From the NCBI GenBank assembly GCA_002007465.1, contig LNAC01000019.1:3284236-3348235 (forward strand): DNA of 64,000 bases, given 5' to 3'. This stretch comes from Ailurus styani. Its lineage: Eukaryota; Chordata; Mammalia; Carnivora; Ailuridae. Each line of letters begins with the position of its first letter. Positions within the stretch are counted from its first letter, which is position 1. The notes under the pieces were generated by a model. The model had not been told where the DNA came from and made no database searches. It was given only the letters and a program-made list of their open reading frames with translations. Shown piece by piece: positions 1 through 11,269 of this stretch. A program made the translations under genes and the position numbers.

Positions 1-184
1 TGTTGACATAGATTTTCAATTTTCTTAAAGACTCTTAAGTTCCTTGGTGTAATTTACCAAATGATCACTTCTTGTTCTCTGGCACTTTTTAGTTCCAAAC
101 ATATAGAAGTGGTTAGCAGAGGACATTTAAAAATAAATATCTGATATATCCTTACAGTCATTTCTGAGTGGAAACATTGCCTAT

Positions 185-310
185 TCTTCTTAAAAACTTT
201 TTTTTAAATTTTAATTGCTTAAGTAATCTCTACAATTGTGGGGCTTGAACTTACAACCTCAAGGTCAAGAGTTGCATGCTCTACTGACTGAGTCAGCCAG
301 GAGCTCCTCT
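185..310 (-). repeat. Old tRNA-derived SINE (CanSINE-type), antisense
   Basis: The reverse complement has a tRNA-like head (CTGGCTGACTCAGTCAGTAG, GCATGCAACTCTTGACC, GTTCAAGCCC) and ends in a T-rich/A-tail stretch at the left. It is diverged, so it is an older copy. Confidence 0.75.
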
Positions 311-1013
311 GTCTTAATAACTCTTTAGTGGCAACAGCCAATAGTGTTGACCCAGAAGTAATTGTATAGGAATGAGTCTTCGCTGAAACATTAAGAGGAA
401 TTAGCTGTATATAATTATTATAACCAAAAATGAGGATTCTTTTTAGCAATTTACCCTAGGAATTTGGGGGACAAAAATCTAAGCACTAAAAAAAATTTTA
501 GCTGCTTTGCATTTTCCTGAGTCATGAGGTGAAATTTGATTATAAAAGAAGATTTACTTTTATTAAATATTAAATTTTTTGTTATTATGTTATGTTACTC
601 ACCATACGGTACATCATTAGTTTTTTGATGCAGTGTTCCATGACTCACTGTGTATAACACCCTGTGCTCCATGCACTACCTGCCCTCCTTAATACCCATC
701 ACCAGGCTAACCCATCCCCCACCCCCCCAAAACCCTCAGTCTGTTGTCTGTTTCCCAGAGTCCTTAGTCTCTCATGGTTCATCTCCCCCTCTGACTCCCC
801 ACTCCCTTCATTTTACCCTTCCTTCTCCTAATGTCCTCCATGCTATTCCTTAGCTTCCACAGATAAGTGAAACCATATGGCAATTGACTTTACCTGCTTG
901 ACTTATTTCACTTAGCATAATCTTCTCCAGTCCCAAATATGTTGATGCAAGAGTTGGGTATTCATCCTTTCTGATGGCTGAGTAATATTCCGTTGTATAT
1001 ATGGACCACATCT

Positions 1014-1239
1014 TTTTTTTTTAAAGATTTTATTTATTTATTTGACANNNNNNNNNNNNNNNNNNNNNNNNNNNNNNNNNNNNNNNNNNNNNNNNNNNNN
1101 NNNNNNNNNNNNNNNNNNNNNNNNNNNNNNNNNNNNNNNNNNNNNNNNNNNNNNNNNNNNNNNNNNNNNNNNNNNNNNNNNNNNNNNNNNNNNNNNNNNN
1201 NNNNNNNNNNNNNNNNNNNNNNGAGCCACCCAGGCGCCC
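1014..1239 (-). mobile_element. CanSINE nested in L1, core replaced by an assembly gap
   Basis: Starts on the + strand with the T-run and AAAGATTTTATTTATTTATT and ends with GAGCCACCCAGGCGCCC, the reverse complement of the SINE head. Flanking direct repeats TGGACCACATCT at 1002-1013 and 1240-1251 are a 12-bp target-site duplication. Bases 1048-1222 are N. Confidence 0.93.
1048..1222. other. Assembly gap (175 N)
   Basis: Run of 175 N within the SINE. The remaining ends add up to a normal CanSINE length of about 226 bp, so the gap size is plausible. Confidence 0.99.
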
Positions 1240-2639
1240 TGGACCACATCTTTATCCATTCATCTTTTGAAGGGCATCTCTGCTCCTTTCCACAGTTTGG
1301 TTATTGTGGACATTGCTGCTGTGAACACTGGGGTGCATATGGCCCTTCTTTTCACTACCTTTGTATCTTTGGGGTAAATATCTAGTAGTGCAATTCCTGG
1401 GTCATAGGGTAGCTCTATTTTTAATTTTTTGAGGAACCTCCACAATTATTAAACTTTTTATACCAGAAAAAACACATGATCATAAAATGACAAAGTATGT
1501 TTGCCAATTGTAATAAGCTGATAAATTAGTGTCTTCCTCATCTCATCACTGTTTTTCCTTCTGCTTCTAGGAATTCTGCCAGGCTTTGGGGAGCACTGGC
1601 CTGGAGAGGTTCAGGGTCTAGGACCCATCCTATGCAGACCTCAATATCACATTGTATGTTTTTCCTTTTCTGTACACTGATATTTAATAAAAATAAACAT
1701 GTTATTAAGGAGTTTAAAGTACATGTTTAAAGTACATGTTGATGGTGATGGGGTAAGTCAGGAAAGGTGACTTCTAAAAGTCCGCCTGAGCATAGGAATA
1801 CTGCTGCCTCTGTCTTGATAGGGTTGAGAGGGCTTGTGGACTAAGGATGCTCACGTGAGGACCATTGGTCAGGTCCCCCCTTCTCCCAACTGAAGCCCCT
1901 CTGAATCACAAAGCTCAGGGCCAGTTTTCTAAGCTGTAGGAATGCCTTTAGCTAAGGAACATGATAAAAACCAGAGTCAACCAGACCATTGATATATGAG
2001 ACCAGGCAAGTGGAGTGCAGCTGTCTCCATTCATTCTGTCCATTTTTGCACTCAGTATTGATCGTCACAGCTAGATCTAACAGCAGTGTGTGCTGTCACT
2101 TAGATGCATCCAAAAGGAATGGATGGGCTCTGCCAAACCCATTCATTTCACATGTGTAGATACAGTATGGTTTTTGTTTGTTTGTTTGTTGTTTGTTTAT
2201 GGTCAAGCTCTGTCATAACTCTGAACTCTAGTTTTGATTGCACTGTTCTTTTGAATGTCTTATTTAAAAGAAAATCAATTAATAATTATTCCATATGTTT
2301 ACTTTAACATCCAGAGGCTTTCATTAAAAGGCCCTTCCCCAGCTCTGCACAAATCACTTTTCATTGCCTCCCTTCTCTGTCCTCATTGACCTCATATCAT
2401 CCCCTCTCCTTTATCCTCTACATCTCTACCTTGCTTTCACAAAATTTTGCGCAAATGTTCTCCCGTGGCCTTGCTGGAAATTCATGAGCCTTTTTGGGAG
2501 GAAGGGAGCACCTGGTCTAATTTTATTCTCTATGTCCTTTTTGCTTTAGACATATAATAAATACAGTAAGGCTGAGGAATAGTTCTCAGGTCTTCTATAT
2601 GTAAGTTTTTCTCTACTCAGCTGGCTTATAGGAGGCAGT

Positions 2640-2815
2640 ATGGTATCAGAAATAAAGAAGTGGGCAGGGAATTTGAGGCACTTACTGTCCTCTTCCTAGT
2701 GTTGCCAGTAACTCTGAGGCTGTGGGTGAGAAACACAGGCTACTTGGGCCTCAACTTTGCAATCTGTAAAGTGAGACAGCAAATTATTCTCGAGATTACT
2801 TTTAGCTAGAATTCT
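2640..2815 (+). repeat. MIR-like SINE fragment
   Basis: Diverged MIR order: GGCAGTATGGTATCAG, then CCTCAACTTTGCAATCTGTAAAGTGAGA. Weaker than the neighbouring copy. Confidence 0.5.
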
Positions 2816-2859
2816 CTGATATCTCTAACTTCTCCAAGAACTCCTCACCACTATATAAA

Positions 2860-3115
2860 CACATGATGGTAGAGACCATGGATTCTGGAGCCAGATACAT
2901 TGCTTGCCTCCCACTCTGTCACTTATTGCTTGGGAATTTTGTATAATTCTTCTGCCTGTATATCTCTATTTTCTCCTCTGTACAGTGGGAATCATAGTGG
3001 CACCTTTCTCGGAGGATTGTGGTGAGGATTGAATAGTTAGTACACATGAAGAGTATAAGAACAGTTTCTGACACATACAGAGTAGGCATTCAATAAATGT
3101 CAACTAGTCTCATTA
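2860..3115 (+). repeat. MIR SINE, nearly full length
   Basis: Shows the MIR order: GGTAGAGACCATGGATTCTG, CTCTGTCACTTATTGCTTGG, TCCTCTGTACAGTGGGAAT, GGATTGTGGTGAGGATTGAA and GTAGGCATTCAATAAATGTC. Confidence 0.85.
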
Positions 3116-3204
3116 TTATGACAAACAGAGGGTTTTAAAGCATTTCAGAAAGTGTGTGTTTCTTATCAAATAGGTATGCTCTTCCCTGAAAGAAGCATTT
3201 GTGG

Positions 3205-3340
3205 ATACACATTCATTCATTTGTTCAGCAAAAAATGTGTTAAGTATCTAGTATGTGGCAAGTGTCCTTTTCTGTTAGAGGCATCAATGAGTAAAGTGGC
3301 AGATACACATTAAATCTTTTAAGCCAATGGGTAGTAAATA
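3205..3340 (-). repeat. L2 3'-end fragment, antisense
   Basis: ATTCATTCATTTGTTCAGCA followed by AAGTATCTAGTATGTGGCAA is the reverse complement of an L2 3' end. Diverged. Confidence 0.45.
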
Positions 3341-3669
3341 TGCAATGTTATTTTCATGGCCTAGAGAGAATTCCTTAGTGCATTCTTTTCATATATTCCT
3401 ACACCACTGGCAGATTGTATTTGTAATCTTTGATCCTATTTTTAATTTATATTACATATTTTATGTTGGTTTCCTACAATCCATTTTCTGAATATCTTTT
3501 TATGTTTCCTACTTCCTCCTTTGCTTTATTTATTTATTTTCCTTTCTAACAACTTTTCTTCTCTTTGGACCATCTCTTGACCTCTCAACCTTTATTTTTA
3601 TTTCTTTGGCTGGAGTTCTGCCTCCTGGTACTTCCTACAGCCTAGCCATCGTCTCTATAAGCTTTTCTT

Positions 3670-3795
3670 TTCTCACCTATAAAATTAGGATAATCGACTT
3701 ATTATTGGAATTTAAAATTAGATAATGTTTGTGAAGCACATAGCACAGTTCCTGGTACACAGTGTCCATTAATAAATGTTGACTATTGTTATGAC
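3670..3795 (+). repeat. MIR 3' part
   Basis: CACCTATAAAATTAGGATAA through ACAGTTCCTGGTACACAGTG and AATAAATGTTGACTATTGTT matches the MIR 3' half. Confidence 0.7.
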
Positions 3796-5103
3796 GCCAG
3801 TATTTGGTATCACTGAAACTACCAGCTCCTATGCGTAAGATTCAGACACTTTGGCTGACAATTGCATAATGTGGGACCATCCTCTTGACATTTTAAGAGA
3901 GTTGTGCTTCTTCTATATAGTATGCGTTGTGCTGCTAATGACTTTCACAGACTACTACATGTATTCCCAGGGAAAAGAAAACCACCACGACACACCTGAT
4001 TGCAGCCATGTGACCACAGTGGAGGCCTGTAGGCCAAATTGAACCTTGATAAATCATTGCTTAGCTATGAAAGCTCATGTCATCAAAAAAGCAATTTTGA
4101 CTTAGTTTCTTTTTGCTGCCTCTTTGGTCCAATATATACTCTACAGATAAGCATTTTTAAGAGGCTCCTTTGGAAAATTATTTATTGCATGTTAAATCTG
4201 TAAACTTAGAAGACATTTACATGAAAGATTCTTGAGAAATACAGAAAATTCCCACATCCATCTCACTTTAAGCTTTAATTGAACTTCAGATTATCCTTAT
4301 CACTCTTAGTTTAGATAGAAAAAGCCAAGTTAATAGTTTTGATACAGATCCATGAGTTTACATAGTCAGAAAAGAAGATTCGCTTCTTCAGTTAAAGAGT
4401 AAAAAGAAAAATTGTAAGTTCAAACACTGTTTTTTCAGCCTTAACATATATCACCATATTCTAATTAGCAATGTACATGTTATTTCCCTTTTGTGTTCTT
4501 GTGTTTATCCTTTTTCTCATACAGCTCTGGATATTAGGACCCTAAACTCCACACATTCTGCCCACTATCCAGCATCCTGCTATTCATTCATTGCCCTCCC
4601 CTTTCCCACCCCCAGGCCCTTCCCTTTGCTTCCATCATCTTTGGCAAAGAGAATCATCTTCGGATTAGAAACGATAAAGTAAATATTGGCAAAAGGAAAG
4701 TAGGCTGAAGATAAGCAGACTCTATCTTCTGACCCAGACAAATTACTTCATAGGATCCTGAGAAAACTAACATTTGAGATTGCCGAATTGCTATCTTTGA
4801 CAAATCATAAAGAAAAGGAGTAGAATAAGCAGCTGGGCATGTGCAAATGTCACAGCAAATATCAAAAAGGGGAAGAAAGTAGATTTTACACACTATTAAC
4901 TGGTAATTTTGTTTTCAGTCTAGAGAAAAATTGAAGAATGGGTGATTAAGTAGTGTGGTATAAGCAGTTACAAAGGAACATGCTGTGATATTTGGAAGCC
5001 AGTGTGGGTTCACCAAAATCCCAAGTTCTTAAAAGTAAAAGTTTGTTACATCTACGCATTTCTTTTTAAAATGTAACTGCTAATCCAAAACAACACTTCA
5101 GAG

Positions 5104-5282
5104 CAGGGGTTGAAACTACAGCCCTTGGGCCAAATTTGACCACACCCATTTGTTTACTTACTGACTTGGGTTGCTTTCCAGCTACAGTAGCACCGTTGAG
5201 TAATTGTAAGAGTCTGTATGGCCAGCAAACCCTGAAATAATTATTATCTGGCCCTATATGGAAAAAGTTTGCCTGCCCCTGC
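5104..5282. mobile_element. hAT-type non-autonomous DNA transposon relic
   Basis: Terminal inverted repeats CAGGGGTTGAAACTAC (left) and GTTTGCCTGCCCCTG (right). The flanking octamers CTTCAGAG and CTCTAGAA are partly matched, as expected of an old hAT insertion near a CTCTAGA-like site. Inner words GGGCCAAATTTGACCACA and ATCTGGCCCTATATGG fit a common mammalian Charlie-group element. Subfamily not resolved. Confidence 0.65.
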
Positions 5283-5475
5283 TCTAGAACTAAATCAGTT
5301 CTTTTTGAATTTTAATGTGTCTACAAGTATTCTGGAGATCTTGTTAAAAATACAGATGATGATACCATAGACCTGGGGTGGGGTCTGAGATTCAGCAATT
5401 CCTGACAAGCTTCCACCAAAGACAAGTGCTGGTGGGCCAGAGACCACAGTTCAGTCTAACAAGGATCTAGATTTC
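5283..5475. mobile_element. MER5A-like hAT-Charlie relic
   Basis: GGAGATCTTGTTAAAAATACAG, then CCTGGGGTGGGGTCTGAGATTC and GCTGGTGGGCCAGAGACCAC follow the MER5A order in diverged form. Confidence 0.65.
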
Positions 5476-6730
5476 AAACATACATTTAGCAAATTCCCCA
5501 ATTTAAAAAAAGAGAGAGAGTGAACTATGAGTTGGAACTCAGTTCAGTTGGTTAGACTCTTACTTATTTTAATCATAATGTCCAAGGAATGTTGGAGGAT
5601 CGGTGTCATGTTGGAGAGGTTTTTCTGGTCATTTAAGAATGACTATCTAATTATCATTCTCCTGTACAAGTGAGGATATTTGAAGGGAGCAATAATGAGC
5701 TTGATAGCTCAAATGCTGAGATAACCAATATCAGCTGGGTTGGCCTGCTGGACTTTTCCTCTGTTGGAAGACAGTTCTCCATGTGTCTCTCAAATCTCTG
5801 TACATCTTGTCATCAGAGGCACTGATGGCCCTTTGTTCTCAGCTATCTTCTCAGGGATGTTTCTGTAGTGAATGGCCTTGAAAGATAGAAATGGCATCTC
5901 TCTCTGGAATGAATGGCAGGTTTGCTTACTGAAATATAAAGATAGTATTTCCCTTTAAAGCAAATGATACGCATGCTTTCTGTCCATTATAAAAGATTTG
6001 GATTCCCTAAACTCGGTATTACTTTTCTGTAATGCAACCTACCATAGGTACAGGCAGCCATCTGAGCCCATTTACACCGCCCTGCTTGAGTTGGGGGCGA
6101 GGGGAACTGATGCTCACGTAGTTGGTCTGCTATCTTGTGAGTGATACAGTCCTGTGGCTATGACCCAGGAGTCTTGTGTTTTCATCCAGTGTCCACGAAA
6201 CCATGGCTGGCTAACTTGTTACTTTCACAGGATGGTGAAATCTCAGCCTCATCACCGTCTTAGACACCTGCTCCCTAGTTACAGCCCAGGTTTCCAATCA
6301 CTGACTTGCCCCTGCCTGAACTTCACCTTCTACTTAATATAGAAAATAGAAGCTCTTAAATGAAAGTCCCTTCAACTTTCTAACATCAAACACATACAAG
6401 TTTGTCTTCATCTGTACCTAATCTATCCTTTTCTCCCCTTTTACAATGAAGAGATGTCGGCCCACCCCCTTCCTGAAGTTAAACCCTGCAACTGTGCACT
6501 GGGACTCCTTCCCTGCTGCCTTCTTAAGGTAATACGTATGATCCCTTCTCTTTTCTAAACCTCCACCCCTGCTGGCCCAACTGGCTTTTTTTTTTTTTTT
6601 AAGTGAATATTGGAAATCCTCAAGTTTTTCCTTTCTAAAGCAAAGCAAACAAACAAAAACCAACAAACTTCATTCTCCTCATATTCCCCTCCAGTTATGG
6701 CTCTTTCTCCTCCTCTTGATAGCCAGATTT

Positions 6731-6774
6731 ATGTATGTATGAATGTATGTATGTATGTATGTATGTATGTATGT
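6731..6774. repeat. (ATGT)n microsatellite
   Basis: About 11 ATGT units with one GAATGT interruption near the start. Confidence 0.95.
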
Positions 6775-6811
6775 CTTCCTTTTTAGTCAGATTTCTTGAA
6801 AGAATGTCCAA

Positions 6812-6831
6812 ACTCTCTCTCTCTCTCTCCT
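6812..6831. repeat. (CT)n microsatellite
   Basis: About nine CT units next to the ATGT repeat. Confidence 0.85.
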
Positions 6832-7019
6832 CTTCCTTTTCAGCCCTCAATCCAGCTTAACTTCCACACTAGTGATTCCACCGAAACCATTTTCTGCTAG
6901 GCCTCCTCTAAACTTTAATATATATTCTGTATTTCTGAACATCTTTCCTTCTCTGTAATAGTAAGCCACCAACTGTATGGCGAGGACTCACTCATCTGTA
7001 GCCACTGTCCACCCTAGGT

Positions 7020-7975
7020 TGAGCTTCTGTCCCATCTATCCAACTACTTAAAATGTCTCTAAATGGAGGCCTTGTAGACACCTCAGATTCATCATCTTCC
7101 CAAAGCAAAATCAATCTACATACATCCCAAGTCTACCATGGCTCGGTAATTGGCTCCACAACCTCCCTATTTGGCCAAAAATCACTTAATTTAGAAGACT
7201 AAGAAGCTCTCCCTCCCTCCTTTTTATCACCACCCCTCCCTCAGTATTTAGTCAATCTACCAGTCTACATTTCAAATACTTCTTGAGGATGTGATAGCTC
7301 TGTCTTGATCATTAAGCTTCCATCCCCTTAGCCCAAATCCACCTCTGCCTGGATTACTGGACAGCCTCCTCATTAGTCTCCCTCCTTTTAATTTCCCACC
7401 ATTTTAACCTCTTTTTAAAATTACACCCAGAGTGATTTCTAACTAAACATGGGTATCATCCAGCTCTGGCCGCAGGCCCTTCCCCTAGATCCATGCCTCC
7501 ATAATTCTTTCAGTGTCTTCCCCTTGCCTTGAAATGAAGCCACACTCCTCAGCATGGATGATTAGGCCTTCCTGCTTCATCTGGCTTCTAGCTTCATCTC
7601 TCACATGGCCCTCCCACACTCTACCCTTTACCTGCAGTTGGTTGTATGTCCTTCTTGCCTCCAAAGCCTTTGTACAGCCCCTCCTCCCTCCCTGTGTGTT
7701 CTCTCCCCACCTGCTTTCTCCGGGGCTGCCCCTTCTTTATGTGGCCCACTCCTACTCTGCTTTCAGTTCTCATCCGAACTACTCTCACCTCCCTGTTAAG
7801 CACTCTCATAGCATGCTGAGATTGTAATTTTAAACACTCATCATTTTATTGTGGTTGCTTTTCTGTCTTCTGTAAAACACTGAGGACATCAGTTGTTCAT
7901 GTTTCATTCACCACTATCCCTCATCTAATGGGGCCTGATGAAGTAGTCACCAAGTAGGTATTTGCTGAATTTATC
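7020..7975 (+). mobile_element. L2 LINE relic, ORF2 C-terminus to 3' UTR
   Basis: Runs in L2 order: GCCTTGTAGACACCTCAGA, TGGATTACTGGACAGCCTCC, CCAGAGTGATTTCTAAC, CCTTCCTGCTTCATCTGGC, GCCTTTGTACAGCCCC and AAGTAGGTATTTGCTGAATT. Open frames here (7513-7827 and overlapping ones) are shadows of this relic. Confidence 0.75.
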
Positions 7976-8945
7976 AGTGACAGATCAAAATCTCAGAAGA
8001 TACTAGGCCAAATCTAATAAGATAACACTTAATGTATACATAAGACCCTTAATTTTGATCTGAAGAAACAGCACAATCTTTGGGGGATAAGACAGTAGAG
8101 GTATTTCTTAACAGAGGTGCTGAAGTTACAGAAGGGTGGGTAGAACTTTCTATAATGGGAACTCCTCATGAGCGAGAACCATAGCATAAATTAAAGATCA
8201 AATATGGACATATCGTATCAGAGACATAGCTTGAAAAACCAAAAATTATTCTAAGTGTATTAGTGAGATAAACAATGCTCACTAGTGGTTGTAGGAGAAG
8301 AAAAATAGGAAAGAAGGAACAAAGATTTTCCAAGATAGTCTTCAAAGACAAGCCAGGGACTTCACAGAAACTATTTTCTGGAGTTTTCTGTAAAAGTCCA
8401 CTTCAAAATGCCTGCAGTTTTATGTGCTTAGGAGACTTTGGAATCCTTTTCTCATCAGCTCCTGTGATGTCTGATACATGGTTAGCATTCAGTAAATGTT
8501 TGTTTAATTAAATGTATGTCATTGAGACAAGCAGCTGTCATTCCTGCTCACATGGAGTCCCCACAATCCAGATATAGATCCTTAGCTTTGCAGGTCCAGA
8601 AATTCACTGTTTAGCACACCCCAATATGGTTGTGGTTTAGGAGCCTGAGGTCAGCTAGTCAGCATACTCTCTTTCTATCAAAAAAGCTACTTGGGAAACA
8701 AAATTATTTTTCAACATTTTCTTGGCAAACGTGGATTCAGACTAGAGAACTAACTGGATGCTTTTAGTGGCTGGTGTTATCTAGCTCCAATAGTCTGATG
8801 CAACTGTCTTCACTCTAGTGCCCTGTGCTTGGCAGACACACCTGAATGCTCAAGCCAGCTGCTAGGGTACCTTCTTCCCCTGACAAAGCTATGAACATAC
8901 TGTGAAATTCTTAATTTGGGGTCGTTGAGCCATTTACTCTGTAAA

Positions 8946-10124
8946 GGTCTAGTTTGTTTTTTTTTTAACTTGCAAAAATATATTTTTTTAATTTTAACTT
9001 TTCAATGATCCAAGATTCATTGTTTATGCACCACACCCAGTGGTCCATGCAATATGTGCCCTCCTTAATACCCACCACCAGGCTCACCCATCCCACCCCA
9101 TCCCCCACCCTCCGTAACCCTCAGTTTGTTTCTCAGAGTCCACAGTCTCTCATGGTTCTTCTCCTCCTCCAATTTACCCCAATTCACTTTTCCTTTCCTT
9201 CTCCTAGAGTCCTCCATTTTATTCCTTATGTTCCACAAGTAAGTGAAACCAAATGATAATTGACTTTCTCTGCTTGACTTTTTTCACTCAGCATAATCTC
9301 CTCCAGACCCGTCCACGTTGATACAAAAGTTGGGTATTCATCCTTTCTGATGGCTGAGTAATATTCCATTGTTTATATGGACCACATCTTTATCCATTCG
9401 TCTGTTGAAGGGCATCTTGGCTCTTTCCACAGTTTGGCGATTGTGGACATTGCTGCTATAAACATTGGGGTACAGATGGCCCTTCTTTTCACTACATCTG
9501 TATCTTTGGGGTAAATACTCAGTAGTGCAATTGCAGGGTCATAGGAAGTTCTATTTTTAATTTTTTGAGGACTCTCCACACTGTTTTCCAAAGTCGCTGC
9601 ACCAACTTGCATTCCCACCAACAGTGAAAGAGGGTTCCCCTTTCTCCACATCCTCTCCAACACTTGTTGTTTCCTGTCCTGTTGATTTTGGCCATTCTAA
9701 CTGGTGTAAGGTGGTATCTCAGTGTGGTTTTGACTTGAGTTTCCCTGATGGCTAGTGATGATGAGCATTTTTCATGTGTCTATTGGCCATTTGTATGTCT
9801 TCTTTGGAGAAGTGTCTGTTCATGTCTTCTGCCCATTTTTTGACATGATTATCTGTTTTTTGGGTGTTGAGTTTTAGAAGTTCTTTATAGATCTTGGATA
9901 TTAGCCCTTTGTCTGTAGTGTCATTTGCAAGTATCTTCTCCCACTCCATGGGTTGCCTCTTTGTTTTGTTGACTGTTTCCCTTGCTGCACAGAAGCTTTT
10001 TATCTTGATGAAGTCCCAAAAGTTCATTTTCACTTTTGTTTCCTTTGCCTTGGGAGATGTGTCTTGAAAGAAGTTGCTGTGGCCAATGTCAAAGAACAAT
10101 ATCTGCCTATGTTCTCCAGGGCTA
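8946..10124 (-). mobile_element. L1 3' end with readable ORF2 C-terminus, antisense, 5'-truncated
   Basis: The minus strand encodes recognisable L1 ORF2 blocks: [56 protein letters not shown], then after a frameshift [15 protein letters not shown] and AICTPMFIAAMSTIAKLWKE, and then the 3' UTR to a T-run (the A-tail) at about 8957-8990. The right-hand edge near 10124 is the 5' truncation; bases beyond it are not L1. Frames are broken, so it is not active. Confidence 0.93.
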
Positions 10125-10529
10125 GGTGTAGTTTTAAAAAGGAAAGTGTAGGCAGGGGAGAGGAAAGAGCCCTTCCCCACCAATCAACCATGACTTTCTT
10201 TCCAGCTAGGCTCCTAATGCATTTTTCTTTACTTTTTGAAGATTACTCAGCTGTTTATGCTGAGATCCATGTTTATCAGGTCATATTCTCTGGAGACCAT
10301 ATATCCTGACCATACCACCACTTTATAATTTTTTGCTTAAGATGTATTGGCCAATCTCACTCATTACATATTGGTTCAACAAGAATAAGCTTCTCTTTAA
10401 CTTTTTAAGATATCATTGTATACTGACCATTGGACAACATGTGAAGACAAACTGGCAGTTTTAGTTGACAATTAATCCCTGAAAAAAAAGCGATCTTTCC
10501 ATTAACATAAATGCAAGGTTCAGAGTAAC

Positions 10530-10871
10530 GGAGCTGTCAAAGTAGAATTTTCAAAAGCTGAAAACAGGGTGCCTGGGTGGCTCAGTTGGTTATAAGCCAC
10601 TGCCTTCGGCTCAGGTCATGATCCCAGGGTCCTGGGATTGAGTCCCGCATCGGGCTTCCTGCTCCTCGGAGAGCCTGCTTCTCCCTCTCTCTGCCTGCCA
10701 NTGGAGCTGTCAAAGTAGAATTTTCAAAAGCTGAAAACAGGGCGCCTGGGTGGCTCAGTTGGTTAAGCCACTGCCTTCGGCTCAGGTCATGATCCCAGGG
10801 TCCTGGGACTGAGTCCCGCATCGGGCTTCCTGCTCCTCGGAGAGCCTGCTTCTCCCTCTCTCTGCCTGCCA
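10530..10871. repeat. Direct duplication of about 171-173 bp around a single N
   Basis: GGAGCTGTCAAAGTAGAATT begins at 10530 and again at 10703, each running through GCTGAAAACAGG into the SINE up to CTGCCTGCCA. Only about three differences separate the copies (one T/C in the head, one T/C later, an extra TA in the first). Confidence 0.95.
10575..10700 (+). mobile_element. CanSINE, first (cut) copy of a duplicated segment
   Basis: SINE head TGCCTGGGTGGCTCAGTTGG through CTGCCTGCCA, then cut by a single N at 10701. The same flank and SINE restart at 10703, so this is one half of a duplicated block; see the finding. Confidence 0.9.
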
Positions 10872-10936
10872 CTCTGCCTACTTGTGCTCTCTACCTCTTT
10901 CAAATAAATAAATAAAATCTTTTTTTAAAAAAAAAG
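10744..10936 (+). mobile_element. CanSINE, complete copy
   Basis: CGCCTGGGTGGCTCAGTTGG, CTTCGGCTCAGGTCATGATC, CTCTGCCTGCCACTCTGCC and a CAAATAAATAAATAAAATC tail. Flanked by TGAAAACA on both sides (about 10733-10740 and 10939-10946), an 8-bp target-site duplication. Confidence 0.93.
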
Positions 10937-11062
10937 GGTGAAAACATGACTTTCTTACAAATATAGAATGAGCACATGTCAAATATTTACTTAGCTGAAC
11001 AATAGGGGAACCAGCAGGATGGTAAAGTTGAATTCTACGAGATTATAGAAATGGCGATTATA

Positions 11063-11269
11063 GGGGCGCCTGGGTACCTCAGTTGGTTAAGTATCTAACT
11101 CTTGGTTTCGGCTCAGATCATGATCTCTGGGTTGTGGAATCAAGCCCTGTGTCAGGGGCAGGGGGAGGGGTGAGTGTCCACGCTCAGCAGGGATTCTGCT
11201 TGGGATTCTCTTTCTCCATCTGCCCCTCCCACACCTCTCTCTCATAAATAAAACTTAAAAAAAAAAAAA
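11063..11269 (+). mobile_element. CanSINE (older type), complete
   Basis: GGGGCGCCTGGGTACCTCAG, CTAACTCTTGGTTTCGGCTC, CTCCATCTGCCCCTCCC, ATAAATAAAACTT and an A-run. Flanks GCGATTATAG and GGGATTATATAG suggest a diverged target-site duplication. Confidence 0.92.

Larger units (their letters stand above)
548..1450 (-). mobile_element. L1 3' end (carnivore L1), antisense, 5'-truncated, interrupted by a SINE
   Basis: The + strand shows the reverse complement of the L1 3' UTR (CACCAGGCTAACCCATC) and ORF2 C-terminus; the minus strand encodes LKIELPYDPGIALLDIYPKD and IYPKDTKVVKRRAICTPVF, typical of L1 ORF2. The same sequence recurs at 9000-9560. A CanSINE sits inside at 1014-1239. Confidence 0.9.

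Noticed and set aside
9752..10183. 143-codon minus-strand open frame, longest in the window
   Set aside because: Most of it is L1 ORF2 C-terminus; the first residues are just flanking sequence read through the truncation point. A retrotransposon relic, not a host gene.
10575..10936. Possible tRNA-Lys genes from tRNA-like heads
   Set aside because: These heads are CanSINE 5' ends with box A/B-like motifs, diverged and followed by SINE bodies and A-tails; the same applies to the other SINEs.
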